This document shows positions 8,032 through 16,547 of a stretch of DNA of 64,000 nucleotides, piece by piece. Source of the stretch: Kitasatospora sp. SolWspMP-SS2h (GTDB taxonomy: Bacteria > Actinomycetota > Actinomycetes > Streptomycetales > Streptomycetaceae). The notes under the pieces were generated by a model. The model was not told the DNA's origin, ran no database searches, and worked only from the letters and a program-made list of their open reading frames with translations. Within the stretch, counting starts at the first letter, position 1. Every line of letters begins with the position of its first letter. The position numbers were made by a program, and so were the translations under genes. The stretch spans positions 124,001-188,000 of the forward strand of contig NZ_QLLT01000004.1 of assembly GCF_003259315.1 (NCBI RefSeq). Direction: 5' to 3'.

Positions 8032-8526
8032 TCAGCCGCCGAGCTGCGCCTCGATCGCGGCCACCAGCTCCGCCGACTCCGGCTCGGTCCGCGGCCGGAA
8101 CCGCCCGACCACCTCGCCGTCCGCCGACACCAGGAACTTCTCGAAGTTCCACTGCACGTCCCCGGCCTCGCCCGCCCCGTCCGGGACCTCGGTCAGCCGC
8201 GCGTACAGCGGGTGGCGCTCCGCCCCGTTCACGTCGATCTTCTCGAACAGCGGGAACGACACCCCGTACGTGGTCGAGCAGAACTCCTGGATCTCCTCCG
8301 CCGACCCCGGCTCCTGCCCCATGAACTGGTTGCACGGGAACCCGAGCACGGTGAACCCGCGTTCCCCGTACGTCTTCTGCAACTGCTCCAGACCCGAGTA
8401 CTGCGGCGTCAGACCGCACTTGGACGCCACGTTCACCAGCAGCAGCACCTTGCCCCGGTACTCGCCCAGCGAGGACGGCTCGCCCGCCAGCGTCCGGATC
8501 GGGAGCTCGAACAGCGAATCCACCAT
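8032..8526 (-). CDS. Glutathione peroxidase-like thiol peroxidase
   Basis: The 164-aa protein carries the family motifs NVASKCGLTPQYSGLEQL (peroxidatic Cys, in place of selenocysteine), FPCNQFMGQEPGS (resolving Cys and catalytic Gln), and WNFEKFLV (catalytic Trp/Asn). It reduces hydrogen peroxide or organic hydroperoxides, in bacteria usually with thioredoxin rather than glutathione as donor. No TGA-encoded selenocysteine is involved, because the codon is TGC. ATG 8526 is the start. The gene is divergent from the oxidoreductase that the mobile element has split. Confidence 0.92.
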   Translation of the reverse strand: MVDSLFELPIRTLAGEPSSLGEYRGKVLLLVNVASKCGLTPQYSGLEQLQKTYGERGFTVLGFPCNQFMGQEPGSAEEIQEFCSTTYGVSFPLFEKIDVNGAERHPLYARLTEVPDGAGEAGDVQWNFEKFLVSADGEVVGRFRPRTEPESAELVAAIEAQLGG

Positions 8527-8712
8527 GACCTGAACCTGCTTCCTGTGCGACGACACACCAACGCCCCCGAACCTACCCCCCGCCCCGGCCCGGACGCCGG
8601 GACCCCCGACACCGCGGCCGCTGCGCCGTCCGGCGGAGGATCCCCGCCCGGCGGGCGGCCGCGTGGTCCGATGGGCCACCGGAACAGCGGCGAGACGAAC
8701 GGACGGACGGCG

Positions 8713-8985
8713 ATGACCCAGTACTCCGACCTGCGGGCGGTCTTCCTCAACTGCACCCTCAAGCGCAGCCCCGAACGCAGCCACACCCAGGGCCTCATCG
8801 ACCTCAGCGCCGGCATCCTGCGCCGCCAGGGCGTCCGGGTCGACGAGATCCGCGCCGTCGACCACGACATCGCCACCGGCGTCTGGCCCGACATGACCGA
8901 CCACGGCTGGGACACCGACGAGTGGCCCGTCCTCTACTCCCGGCTCATGGACGCCGACATCCTCACCCTGGCCGGCCCGGTCTGA
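8713..8985 (+). pseudogene. NAD(P)H:FMN oxidoreductase (flavodoxin-like), 5' part interrupted by the mobile element
   Basis: The first 90 codons encode the N-terminal half of an NADPH-dependent FMN reductase-like protein. NCTLKRSPERSHTQGLID is the FMN-phosphate binding loop, and IATGVWPDMTDHGW follows. The frame ends at TGA 8983-8985, created by the integration junction: a TGG tryptophan codon has become TGA because its third base now comes from the element. The rest of the gene continues in frame at 63587. This is the native chromosomal copy, and it is inactivated unless the truncated peptide has a function. Confidence 0.93.
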
Positions 8986-9002
8986 GCCGGCGGAACACTC
9001 TG
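8977..9002. other. attL: left integration junction
   Basis: The 8-bp core CCGGTCTG (8977-8984) is shared with the right junction (63584-63591). The inner arm CCGGCGGAACACTCTG (8987-9002) is the exact reverse complement of the inner arm at the right end (63572-63587). Rejoining the two inner sides gives a 38-bp attP with 16-bp arms around TCTGAG. The symmetry centre falls on TG (8983-8984), the likely crossover dinucleotide. Confidence 0.9.
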
Positions 9003-9053
9003 CCTGCCGCCAATCGCGTGCCATGATGGCCCGCCCCGGACGGAGAACGAGTG

Positions 9054-10613
9054 ATGACCGACCTGCCGTACGTAGACCTCTACCTGCGCAAATCGCGCGT
9101 CGTGCGGGACGAGGACCCGCGTGACCTGACCTCCATCCAGTCCCAGGAGAACACCGGTCGGGCCTGGGCCGCACGGGAGGGGTACCGGGTCCGCGAGGTG
9201 TGGGTGGACAACCTGTCCGCCTGGAGCGACATCGAGCGGCCCGAGTTCGACAAGGCGCTCGCCGCCGTCCTGGCGGGCGAAGTGCCCGCGCTGTGGTGCG
9301 CCTTCCTGGACCGGTTCACCCGCAAGGGCATCGACGACATCGGTCCGATCCTGGGCAAGGCCCGCGTGATCTTCGACTACGAGGGGCTGGACTCCTCGAT
9401 CGAACGGGACCGGCGCTGGATCATCGACCGCGCCGAACAAGCCCGCGAGTACTCCAACCGCCTGTCGTACAACATCAAGTCGACCAAGGCGACGATGCGG
9501 GCGCGCGGCCAGTGGACGCAGATGGCCCCCTACGGCCTGTGCGCGGACAAGGCCAGGAAACTGCACCACGCGCCCGAGACGTGGCGGATCGTCCTGCACG
9601 TGGTGAAGTGCGTCGCGCTCGGTTTCTCGCAGCGGTCCGTGGCGAAGGCGCTCAACTCCGGCCCGAACCCCGTCCCCGGGCCCGGCGGCGGAAGGTGGCA
9701 GGCGAACGCGATATCGCGGATCCTGCACAACCCGGTCTACGAGGGCTGGCAGGTGGCGCCACGTCGGCAGAAGGCCACCCGCGGCCGCTTCGAGGCGTTC
9801 CGGGACCGCGACGGGAACCGGGTGAGCGTGCTCGCCGACGGTGTGGAACCCGTACCGGCGGACTTGCTCGCCCGAGCCTGGCAGGTCGCGGCCGGCTTCA
9901 CCTTCGCCTCCCCCGACCAGGCCGCCCGGGTGGGGACGACCCGCGAACTCCTCACCGACGCGGTGAAGTGCCCCGGCTGCAGGGGCGGTGCGTCCCCCGA
10001 TTCGCAGAACTACCGCTGCTGGCGCGCCGTGCAGGGCGATGTCTGCCCTGCACCGGTGTCGGTCAGCCGGGCACGGCTCGAGGAGTACGTGACCGAAGCC
10101 TGGTTCTCCTGGATGAACGCGGCGGAGCCGGACGACCCGCTCCTGGTGAAGGCCGCCCAGCGGTGGAAGGGCCTCCAGCAGCCGGACAACGGATCTGAAC
10201 TCGCAGAAGCCGCAGCCGCGTTGAAGTCGGCCGAAGCCGGGATCAAGCGTCTGGTGGAACAACAGGCCTCGGGCTTCTTCGACCCGCCGTTCGACACGCA
10301 CCTGCCGACCTTGCAGGCCGAAGCACGGGCCGCGCTGGAGAACGCGAAGCGGAGGGTGGCAGATGCCAGCCCGAAGCGCCTCGACGTCTCGTTCCTCCTG
10401 GAGGACGCCGCGATCCGGCAGGCGTGGGCAGAGGCCGACCTGCCCCTGCGACGCGAGTTGCTGCGCCTCGTGATCCGCCGGGTCGCGGTGACGAAGGGCC
10501 GTCGAGGATGCAACGTGTTCGACGGCCCTTCGCGCGTGGAGATCCACTGGCTCGACCAGCCCGACCCGTGGTTGAAGCCGAAGGACCAAGGATCCTTCGC
10601 CGCAGCAGCCTGA
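9054..10613 (+). CDS. Large serine recombinase (site-specific integrase)
   Basis: The 519-aa protein has the large serine recombinase layout. A resolvase-type catalytic domain (1-150) carries nucleophile Ser14 in VDLYLRKSRVV and the arginine-rich DRFTRKGIDDIG. The recombinase domain (about 155-260) has RWQANAISRILHNPVYEGW. A zinc ribbon (about 300-345) has CPGCRGG and further Cys residues. A coiled-coil motif lies at about 375-440, with ALKSAEAGIKRLVEQQ. It would join attP to attB through a 2-bp staggered cut with a phosphoserine intermediate. It starts 52 bp inside attL, as usual for phiC31-like integrases. ATG 9054 (or GTG 9051) follows GGAG. Confidence 0.95.
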   Translation: MTDLPYVDLYLRKSRVVRDEDPRDLTSIQSQENTGRAWAAREGYRVREVWVDNLSAWSDIERPEFDKALAAVLAGEVPALWCAFLDRFTRKGIDDIGPILGKARVIFDYEGLDSSIERDRRWIIDRAEQAREYSNRLSYNIKSTKATMRARGQWTQMAPYGLCADKARKLHHAPETWRIVLHVVKCVALGFSQRSVAKALNSGPNPVPGPGGGRWQANAISRILHNPVYEGWQVAPRRQKATRGRFEAFRDRDGNRVSVLADGVEPVPADLLARAWQVAAGFTFASPDQAARVGTTRELLTDAVKCPGCRGGASPDSQNYRCWRAVQGDVCPAPVSVSRARLEEYVTEAWFSWMNAAEPDDPLLVKAAQRWKGLQQPDNGSELAEAAAALKSAEAGIKRLVEQQASGFFDPPFDTHLPTLQAEARAALENAKRRVADASPKRLDVSFLLEDAAIRQAWAEADLPLRRELLRLVIRRVAVTKGRRGCNVFDGPSRVEIHWLDQPDPWLKPKDQGSFAAAA

Positions 10614-10756
10614 CCGACACGGCCGGCCTGTCGCCGTCACGCTGCGGCGTGACGGTCCCCGGCTGGGCCGGGCTTCGAGACAAGGGGAGACGGCCGAGCC
10701 AAATCGCGCCGGATCCGGATGCTCTCACCACTCGACGAGAGGTGAGGAGGCGTCCT

Positions 10757-11374
10757 GTGGCGACGTACCGTTGTGTGACATCCGGTCTTCCGGCAGCCGC
10801 TGAGCGGAGCAGGGTGGTTGCCGAGGGAGGATGGTGCTTCGTCACCGGCAGCCGAGAGAGTGCAGTTGCGGTCGCTTCGGCGCTGGGCGGCAGGATCGAC
10901 GAAGCCGACCCCCGCGGTTCCTCGCCCGCCTGCTTGGTGAGGACCGGAGCCCACTCCCTCTCGATCACGATGCACGGTGCTGAGTCGATCTCGTTCCGGA
11001 TGGTGCACCGGGGCGTGCGGGGGAGTGGCAAGGTCCAGGTGGATCACCGGAATTGTCACCGCCCTGCTGCTCTCGAAGTAAAGCAGTGCGGCTGTGGCAC
11101 GGGCCTGGCGGAGCAGCGCTCTGCGGCCAGGTCCGGCCACGGCCCGAAGCCCGAGATCAAGATCGCGTTCCGGCTGACCGAGGCGCCCTCGCTCGGGGTG
11201 TTCGAGTTCGCCACCTCGTCGTGGACGCTGGCCGGGACGCTGGAACCCGTACTGCGGGCGTTCGCGGAGGGCCAGGCGTCGGTGCAATGCGAACTCAGGA
11301 TCGAGTCCCACTCCTTCGAGACGTCCGACGGCGTGCAAGTGACCTGCCACGAGCCGGTGCTCGTCCTCGGCTGA
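10757..11374 (+). CDS. Probable recombination directionality factor (phage Gp3-like)
   Basis: This 205-aa protein follows the integrase and has a strong ribosome binding site (GAGGAGG) before GTG 10757. Its order of segments resembles Gp3-like directionality factors of phiC31-type phages: a TGSRESAVAVASALGGRIDE opening, SITMHGAESISFRM, a short Cys cluster (CGCG) near residue 117, IKIAFRLTEAPSLGVFEFAT, SSWTLAG, and a VTCHEPVLVLG end. Gp3 binds the integrase and switches it to excision. The assignment is from remembered family features, not a search; the position next to the integrase supports it. Alternative: an unrelated hypothetical phage protein. Confidence 0.55.
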   Translation: MATYRCVTSGLPAAAERSRVVAEGGWCFVTGSRESAVAVASALGGRIDEADPRGSSPACLVRTGAHSLSITMHGAESISFRMVHRGVRGSGKVQVDHRNCHRPAALEVKQCGCGTGLAEQRSAARSGHGPKPEIKIAFRLTEAPSLGVFEFATSSWTLAGTLEPVLRAFAEGQASVQCELRIESHSFETSDGVQVTCHEPVLVLG

Positions 11375-11483
11375 GCCGTTGGAGCGGGATCACCGCCCGA
11401 CCGGGTGAGCCTGTCAGCCGATCGGACCCGTGGCTGGTGAGCTGACCCGAACGACCTGAGCAGCAGCAGAAGGAGAGGAAGCC

Positions 11484-12200
11484 ATGCCCGCGCCTGGCAC
11501 GTCGTACGGTGACCTTCGAGCCCTGGTGATCAACTGCACGCTGAAGCGATCACCGGAACGGAGCCACACCCAAGGCCTCATCGACATCAGCACGGGAATC
11601 ATGGAACGCCAAGGCGTGTCGGTCGAAGTCCTTCGTGCCGTCGACATCGACATCGCGACCGGCGTGTGGCCGGACATGACGGAGCACGGGTGGGAGAGCG
11701 ACGAATGGCCGGTCATCTACTCGAAGGTGATGGCCGCTGACATCCTTACGCTAGCCGGGTCTGTGTGGCTGGGAGACAACTCTTCCGTCATGAAGCGCGT
11801 CATCGAGCGGCTGTACTCCTGTTCCTCGGTCCTCAACGAGCACGGCCAGTACGCGTACTACGGGCGGGTCGGCGGTTGTCTGATCACCGGGAACGAGGAC
11901 GGCGCGAAGCACTGCGCGATGAACGTGCTGTACAGCCTCCAGCACCTGGGGTACGTCGTCCCGCCGCAGGCCGACGCGGGCTGGGTCGGGCCGGCCGGGC
12001 CGGGGCCGTCGTACCTGGACGAGGGGTCGGGCGGGCCGGAGAACGACTTCACCAACCGGAACACCACGTTCATGACGTGGAACCAGCTGCACCTGGCGCG
12101 GATGCTGAAGGACGCGGGCGGTATCCCAGTGCACGGCAATCAGCGCTCCGAGTGGGACGCGGGCTGCCGCTTCGACTTCGAGAACCCCGAGCACCGGTAG
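11484..12200 (+). CDS. Intact element-borne NAD(P)H:FMN oxidoreductase (replacement copy of the attB gene)
   Basis: The 238-aa flavodoxin-fold oxidoreductase matches both halves of the disrupted chromosomal gene almost without gaps. Shared blocks include NCTLKRSPERSHTQGLID, GRVGGCLITGNEDGAKHC and FMTWNQLHLARMLKDAG. It should bind FMN and use NAD(P)H; the physiological acceptor is unknown. At the insertion point the protein is LAGSVWLGDN against LAGPVWLGDN in the host. The DNA is recoded there (GCCGGGTCTGTGTGG against GCCGGCCCGGTCTGG), so the CCGGTCTG core is absent. ATG 11484 has AAGGAGAGG upstream. It likely restores the lost function and resists self-integration. Confidence 0.93.
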   Translation: MPAPGTSYGDLRALVINCTLKRSPERSHTQGLIDISTGIMERQGVSVEVLRAVDIDIATGVWPDMTEHGWESDEWPVIYSKVMAADILTLAGSVWLGDNSSVMKRVIERLYSCSSVLNEHGQYAYYGRVGGCLITGNEDGAKHCAMNVLYSLQHLGYVVPPQADAGWVGPAGPGPSYLDEGSGGPENDFTNRNTTFMTWNQLHLARMLKDAGGIPVHGNQRSEWDAGCRFDFENPEHR

Positions 12201-12326
12201 GGATCTTCGCTGGACCTGGTGATTTCGGCTGGTGTCGTACGGTCCGCGACTTGAACGCCCTTGTGCTCTACGGCCTGGTTCGATGCGGGTGCTGTTCGAA
12301 TTCGGGGCGCGGCGCCGTTCCTCGGA

Positions 12327-13286
12327 TCAGTGGCGGACGAGTTCGACCTCGGCGTCTATTACCTCCCACCACACCTCTATGTCCCATTCGGTGACCTGTG
12401 GGAGGTGGTCGGAAACCTCCTGCACCTGCGGCATGTTCGGGATGGTTGCGGAGATGAGCGCCCGCATCAGCTCCTCGGCGGCGTAGCCGTGGTCGATCCC
12501 ACCGAGGCCGCCGGGCGGGAGGTCTTCTCCGGGGATCCGCTGACGGGCCTTCTTCGGACCGTCCCAGGTGGTGGGCCCGTCCGCGCCGACCTGCCCGAGC
12601 ACGGTGGCCGCGTACCGGCCGATGTTGACCATGCCGCGGAGGGTCATGAGCCGGTCGGGCACGTCGTCGGGCCGGGTCGTTCCGTCGGGCAGGACGATCG
12701 AGCGGTCCACCACCCATGCCTTGTCCTCGGCCCCGTCGAGGCGGAGCGGGCAGCCCCACACCGGCCAGGAGTTCATGTCGCCCTGGAAGAAGGCGAGCCA
12801 CCGGTCCTTGTACATGTTGGCCAGCAGCCAGCGGATCTGGTGCTCCCGGTCGCCGGGGTCACCGAAGTTCAGGTGGACGCTGGCCACCGAGACCTCGCGC
12901 TTGCTGAGGGCCTTGGTGTGGGGATGGATGCAGCGGAGCTTGGCCGTGGCGGGCCGGTGCCGGACCGCGTTGGTGTAGGGGACCCACTCGGGGTCGGCCT
13001 GGAACAGCTCGGGTGCGAAGAACAGCACGTTCCTCGACCCGGAGCGGAGGTTGGGTGCCTCCACGAAGTCCAGCTGGAGCTGCTGGGCGACCTCGGCGGC
13101 CTGGTCCTCCTGGAGTTCCTGGAGGGTGAGCAGGTGCGGGCGCTCGGCGCCGCGCTCCTGGGCGAACTGACGCAGGTGGTCGATCGCTTGGGGCAGCTTC
13201 CAGCCGTGCTGGATGTTCCAGCCGACGTGGACGAAGGAGCCCATAGCGCCGGCCTCGGGCCTGGCGGTGGTGAGGGTGCTGCTCAT
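12327..13286 (-). CDS. Endonuclease/exonuclease/phosphatase (EEP) fold protein
   Basis: The 319-aa protein shows the EEP superfamily motifs in order: VGWNIQHG (Asn), LTLQELQEDQ (catalytic Glu), VASVHLNFGD, FFQGDMNSWP (GDxN), and EVSDHLPQV (SDH) near the C terminus. EEP enzymes cut phosphodiester or phosphate-ester bonds in DNA, RNA, lipids or inositol phosphates with Mg. There is no signal peptide, so a cytoplasmic nuclease is likely. It lies 98 bp downstream of the lanthipeptide genes on the same strand and could be read through from them. It is convergent with the replacement oxidoreductase gene. Its role in the cluster is unknown. Confidence 0.8.
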   Translation of the reverse strand: MSSTLTTARPEAGAMGSFVHVGWNIQHGWKLPQAIDHLRQFAQERGAERPHLLTLQELQEDQAAEVAQQLQLDFVEAPNLRSGSRNVLFFAPELFQADPEWVPYTNAVRHRPATAKLRCIHPHTKALSKREVSVASVHLNFGDPGDREHQIRWLLANMYKDRWLAFFQGDMNSWPVWGCPLRLDGAEDKAWVVDRSIVLPDGTTRPDDVPDRLMTLRGMVNIGRYAATVLGQVGADGPTTWDGPKKARQRIPGEDLPPGGLGGIDHGYAAEELMRALISATIPNMPQVQEVSDHLPQVTEWDIEVWWEVIDAEVELVRH

Positions 13287-13384
13287 GCGGTTGCCTCTCG
13301 GTGTCGGGTCCTGCTGGAAGGCGCGCCGGGGAGTGCGCCGGACCGGCGGCGGTGCCCGGGTCCGCGGTCGAACGGACGGCCGGG

Positions 13385-14527
13385 TCACGGCCGCGACGGC
13401 GAGAGGGGCTTGGCGGCGGCCTTGGTGATGACGGCGGTGGCCAGGGCGAGGGCGGCGGTGATCCGGTCCTCGTGGTCGGTCGTCAGGGTGGCCGGGCCGC
13501 CGACGCCACACTCGGTGGCGATGGCTGCCAGCCGGTGGCGCTGTTCGGCGGGCAGGCCGTCGGCGAGGCGGTGGCGGGCGAGGTCGCGGGCGCTGTAGCC
13601 CTCGGGTGCGGCCAGGGTCCGGCCGACGGCGGCGACGTACACGCGGGCGGCATCGGGGAGTCGGCCGGCGGCGGTGGCGAGGTCGGCGACGGTCAGGACG
13701 AGCCGGGTGTCGAACACCTCGCTGCCCTGGCGCGGGGTCACGGCGGCGTGGGCGCGGAGCATCGTCTCGGCCTGCTCGGCCGCCGGGTCGCCGTCGAGCA
13801 GCGTGCACGCCACGGTCAGAGCGGCGGCGATGGCGTGCTCCCACGGCTGTTCGGCAGGGGTGTCGCGGGCCAGAGCGCGGGCGAGCGCGGTGCGGCCTTC
13901 GAGGGCCATGGCGACGACGGCGACCTGGCGGCCCTCGAACAGGCGGTCGCTGCGGTCGGTGGACTGTCTGAGGTGGAAGTGCGCCTCGGTCCAGCGCCCG
14001 GCGCGGGCCAGGGCGCGGGCTCCCTCGAAGACCTGGATGTCGGTGAGCCACTGGTGGAGGTCGGCACGGTCGGCGCTGCTGGCGGTCAGCCCGGCGAGGG
14101 GGATGATCAGGCCGCCGGGGAGGTTGGCGTCGTCGTTCTCGGCGACGGCGCGCAGCAGCTCGTCCAGGATCGCAAGTGCCGGGATGCCGTTGCCCGCCCG
14201 CAGTTCGAGGTGGGCGAGGTTGACGAGGGGTTCGAAGACCAGGCGGGCCAGGTAGACGGTCAGCGGCCGGTGGGCGAGGTAGAAGCCGGCGTGGTTGAGG
14301 CACAGCACGCGGGCCAGGCCGGGCAGGCCGCGGTCGGAGGCGAGGAGCGCGGCGAGGTTGTGGACGCTGGTGGCGGTGGCCGGGTTCCCGGTGTCAGCGG
14401 CCTGCCGGGCGAGGTCGGTGAGCTGCTGCACCCGCTGCTCCAGCGGGGCGGCGAGGGCGTGCCTGCGGGGGACGAGCGGGAGGCGGGCGAGGGCGTCGCC
14501 GAGCGGGCCGGTGAGCTGGGCGCTCAT
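13385..14527 (-). CDS. Helical repeat protein of the FxLD lanthipeptide cluster
   Basis: The 380-aa, Ala/Leu-rich, all-helical protein appears built of TPR-like repeats (for example ATATSVHNLAALLASDRGL, LGNLAHLEL-type helices and AGRLPDAARVYVAAVG). It has no catalytic motif that I can name. Its ATG overlaps the stop of the preceding bacteriocin-type gene (ATGA at 14524-14527), so it belongs to the lanthipeptide operon. It may scaffold the modification enzymes or act as a regulator. The function is not assigned. Confidence 0.7.
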   Translation of the reverse strand: MSAQLTGPLGDALARLPLVPRRHALAAPLEQRVQQLTDLARQAADTGNPATATSVHNLAALLASDRGLPGLARVLCLNHAGFYLAHRPLTVYLARLVFEPLVNLAHLELRAGNGIPALAILDELLRAVAENDDANLPGGLIIPLAGLTASSADRADLHQWLTDIQVFEGARALARAGRWTEAHFHLRQSTDRSDRLFEGRQVAVVAMALEGRTALARALARDTPAEQPWEHAIAAALTVACTLLDGDPAAEQAETMLRAHAAVTPRQGSEVFDTRLVLTVADLATAAGRLPDAARVYVAAVGRTLAAPEGYSARDLARHRLADGLPAEQRHRLAAIATECGVGGPATLTTDHEDRITAALALATAVITKAAAKPLSPSRP

Positions 14528-15372
14528 CGCAGCACCGCCTCGTTGGCGTCGACGAGGTCCAGGACCGCGCCCGCGGCGGCCGAGGCTAGGGCGGCTTGCT
14601 GCTGGTGGGGCAGGCCGAGGCGGTTGGCGGCGAACAGTTGGTGGTGGGCGAGGACCGCGCGCTGCCCCCGCCACAGCTGGCCCTCGTCGGCCAGTGCCCG
14701 CAGGCTCAGGCCGTAGGCGGCGAACTCGGCGAACCAGGGCGCGGCGTGTGCGAGTCGGCCTTCCAGGAGAGCGGAGCCGGGGGTGGTGTCGGCCCGGAGC
14801 AGGGTACGGGCGGCGTCGACCAGGCGGCGGTCCGGGACGGCCAGCCCAGGGCCGTCTGCGGGCCGGTTCTCGGCGACCTGCGCCCAGGTGTCGCCGATCT
14901 CGTACCAGTCTAGTCCGGCGCCGCGCATCGCGGCCGTGCCGAGCAGCAGCCACAGCTCGGCCCGCTGGTCGGGCAGTTTGCCGCGGTGGACGGCTCCGAG
15001 GTAGGTGAGGGTGTGGCGGCTGTCCTGGTGGAAGAGGCGGTGGGCGGCGGGCAGCGCGGCGGCTCCGCCGAAGGCGTAGGTCTCCGGCTCGTAGAGGGCC
15101 GGGGTCCAGTCGCTGATCATGCCCGCCTCGCGGCACATGTCCAGGGCCTCGTTGACCGCGGTGGCGACCGCGTGCAGGGCGCGGGTGGCGGTCTCCCGGT
15201 AGCGCAGCCGCCATCGCTCGCCCTTGCGCAGAAAGTGCCAGGCGTCCAGCAGCCCCTGGTCCTCCAGGGATATCAGGGCGGGGCCGAGGAGCCGGACGGC
15301 GTGCTCCTCGGGGGTGTCGGTGGCCAGGTGCAGGTGGACCTGCGTCCAGGCGCGGTCGCCGGTGGCGAGCAC
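14524..15372 (-). CDS. Thiopeptide-type bacteriocin biosynthesis protein (stand-alone SpaB_C-like domain)
   Basis: The 282-aa protein begins VLATGDRAWTQVHLHLATDT and continues RWRLRYRETA. This is the opening of the thiopeptide-type bacteriocin biosynthesis domain related to the C-terminal elimination domain of LanB dehydratases. That domain removes glutamate from glutamylated Ser/Thr to give Dha/Dhb. The main LanB of this cluster already has such a domain, so this copy is a second, separate one. GTG 15372 has AAAGGAGAA upstream. It follows lanC by 17 bp and overlaps the next gene, so all are one operon. Confidence 0.78.
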   Translation of the reverse strand: MLATGDRAWTQVHLHLATDTPEEHAVRLLGPALISLEDQGLLDAWHFLRKGERWRLRYRETATRALHAVATAVNEALDMCREAGMISDWTPALYEPETYAFGGAAALPAAHRLFHQDSRHTLTYLGAVHRGKLPDQRAELWLLLGTAAMRGAGLDWYEIGDTWAQVAENRPADGPGLAVPDRRLVDAARTLLRADTTPGSALLEGRLAHAAPWFAEFAAYGLSLRALADEGQLWRGQRAVLAHHQLFAANRLGLPHQQQAALASAAAGAVLDLVDANEAVLR

Positions 15373-15389
15373 CAGAGTTCTCCTTTGGA

Positions 15390-16547
15390 TCAGACGAGCA
15401 GCAGCAGGGCGTCCCAGCCGGTACCGGGGTGGTCGGCGGCCAGGGAGCAGCGGGCGAGGCCGATGCCGGCGGTGCCTTCGAACAGGCCCTGGCCGGTGGC
15501 GTCGGTGCCGGGGTCGGGCAGGCCGCTGGCGGCGGCGAGGATCCGCACCGCGGTGGTGTGGTCGGTGCGCTCGGCGAAGCGCTTGGCAGCCAGGCGTACC
15601 CCCGCGGTGCCGTGGCAGACGGTGCCGTCGGTCAGGCTGTGGACTTGGTCGGGGTCTTCGAGAGCGTCGAGGAAGGCGGCTTCGGCGGTGCGGGCGCGGT
15701 CGGTGTCGCCGGTGGCGCGGGCGGCGTGGTGCAGGGCGGTGGCGATGCCGGGGGTGCCGTAGCACCAGGACGGGCGCAGCGGCTTCGACTGCCGGGTGCG
15801 GCCCTGGTCGGCTTCGGCGGCGGTCAGTGCCTCGGGCCACCAGGCGCGGGCGGCGCCGTTCTGCTGCCAGGCGTCCAGCCAGTCGAGGATGCGCCCGATC
15901 GCCTCCAGCTGGCCCGGGACGCGGGTGCCGTCAAGGTAGGTGAGGGCCAGCAGGGCAAGCGGGCCGGGGATGCCGTGCGCCATACCGAAGTTGCCGTGCC
16001 CGCCCGGGTAGCGGTCGTCCTGCTCGCCGCTGGGCGCGAGGTGCGTCCACCAGCCCGAACGCCCCTGCACCGGCCCGGTCAGCCGCACCAGGTAGGTCAG
16101 CACTTCCCTCAGCAGCTCCCGGCTGCCCCAGACCCGCAGGTGCGCGCCGAGACCGGTCAGCCCGCCCAGGAGGTCGAACTCCCCGAAGGCGGGGCGCACT
16201 CCGCAGTCGATGCGGCGGTGGGCGGCCGCCAGGCGCTTGCGGACGACGTCCTCCACCGCGGCGTTCAGGCCCATGCGCGGCTGCTGGTAGGCACGCGGCC
16301 CGTGGCTCGCTGCCAGGTGAAGGATGTGCGCGACGGCGGGCGCGCCGTAGAACACGGAGGCCCCGGCGAAGGAGTTCACAGGCTGGCTCACGCACGCGGT
16401 GATCCACTCGTGGGCGGTGTCCCAGCTTCCCCGGCCGGTGGCGGCGCGCTCGACGTGCAGCAGCGCGGTGGCGAGGCCGCCCTTGGCCAGGGACTGGCCC
16501 CACTGGGCGGAGGCCTCGGTGGGCGGTGTGAGCAGTTCGGCGGTCAT
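15390..16547 (-). CDS. Lanthionine synthetase C family protein (cyclase)
   Basis: The 385-aa LanC-type protein has the alpha-barrel motifs GGHGNFGMAHGIPGPLALL (about 195-213), WCYGTPG (about 280) and CHGTAG (about 325). The Cys of WCYG and the Cys-His of CHGTAG are the three zinc ligands that activate the peptide cysteine thiol for addition to Dha/Dhb. It would close the (methyl)lanthionine rings of the FxLD precursor in the cytoplasm. Its ATG overlaps the stop of the dehydratase gene (16544-16547), giving translational coupling. Confidence 0.9.
   Translation of the reverse strand: MTAELLTPPTEASAQWGQSLAKGGLATALLHVERAATGRGSWDTAHEWITACVSQPVNSFAGASVFYGAPAVAHILHLAASHGPRAYQQPRMGLNAAVEDVVRKRLAAAHRRIDCGVRPAFGEFDLLGGLTGLGAHLRVWGSRELLREVLTYLVRLTGPVQGRSGWWTHLAPSGEQDDRYPGGHGNFGMAHGIPGPLALLALTYLDGTRVPGQLEAIGRILDWLDAWQQNGAARAWWPEALTAAEADQGRTRQSKPLRPSWCYGTPGIATALHHAARATGDTDRARTAEAAFLDALEDPDQVHSLTDGTVCHGTAGVRLAAKRFAERTDHTTAVRILAAASGLPDPGTDATGQGLFEGTAGIGLARCSLAADHPGTGWDALLLLV

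Noticed and set aside
8032-8526. Selenocysteine in the glutathione peroxidase
   Set aside because: The peroxidatic position is an ordinary Cys codon (ASKCGLT) and there is no in-frame TGA.
8713-8985. The 90-aa product as a separate small gene
   Set aside because: It is identical in layout to the N terminus of the full-length copy at 11484-12200, and its remaining part is found in frame at the other element end.
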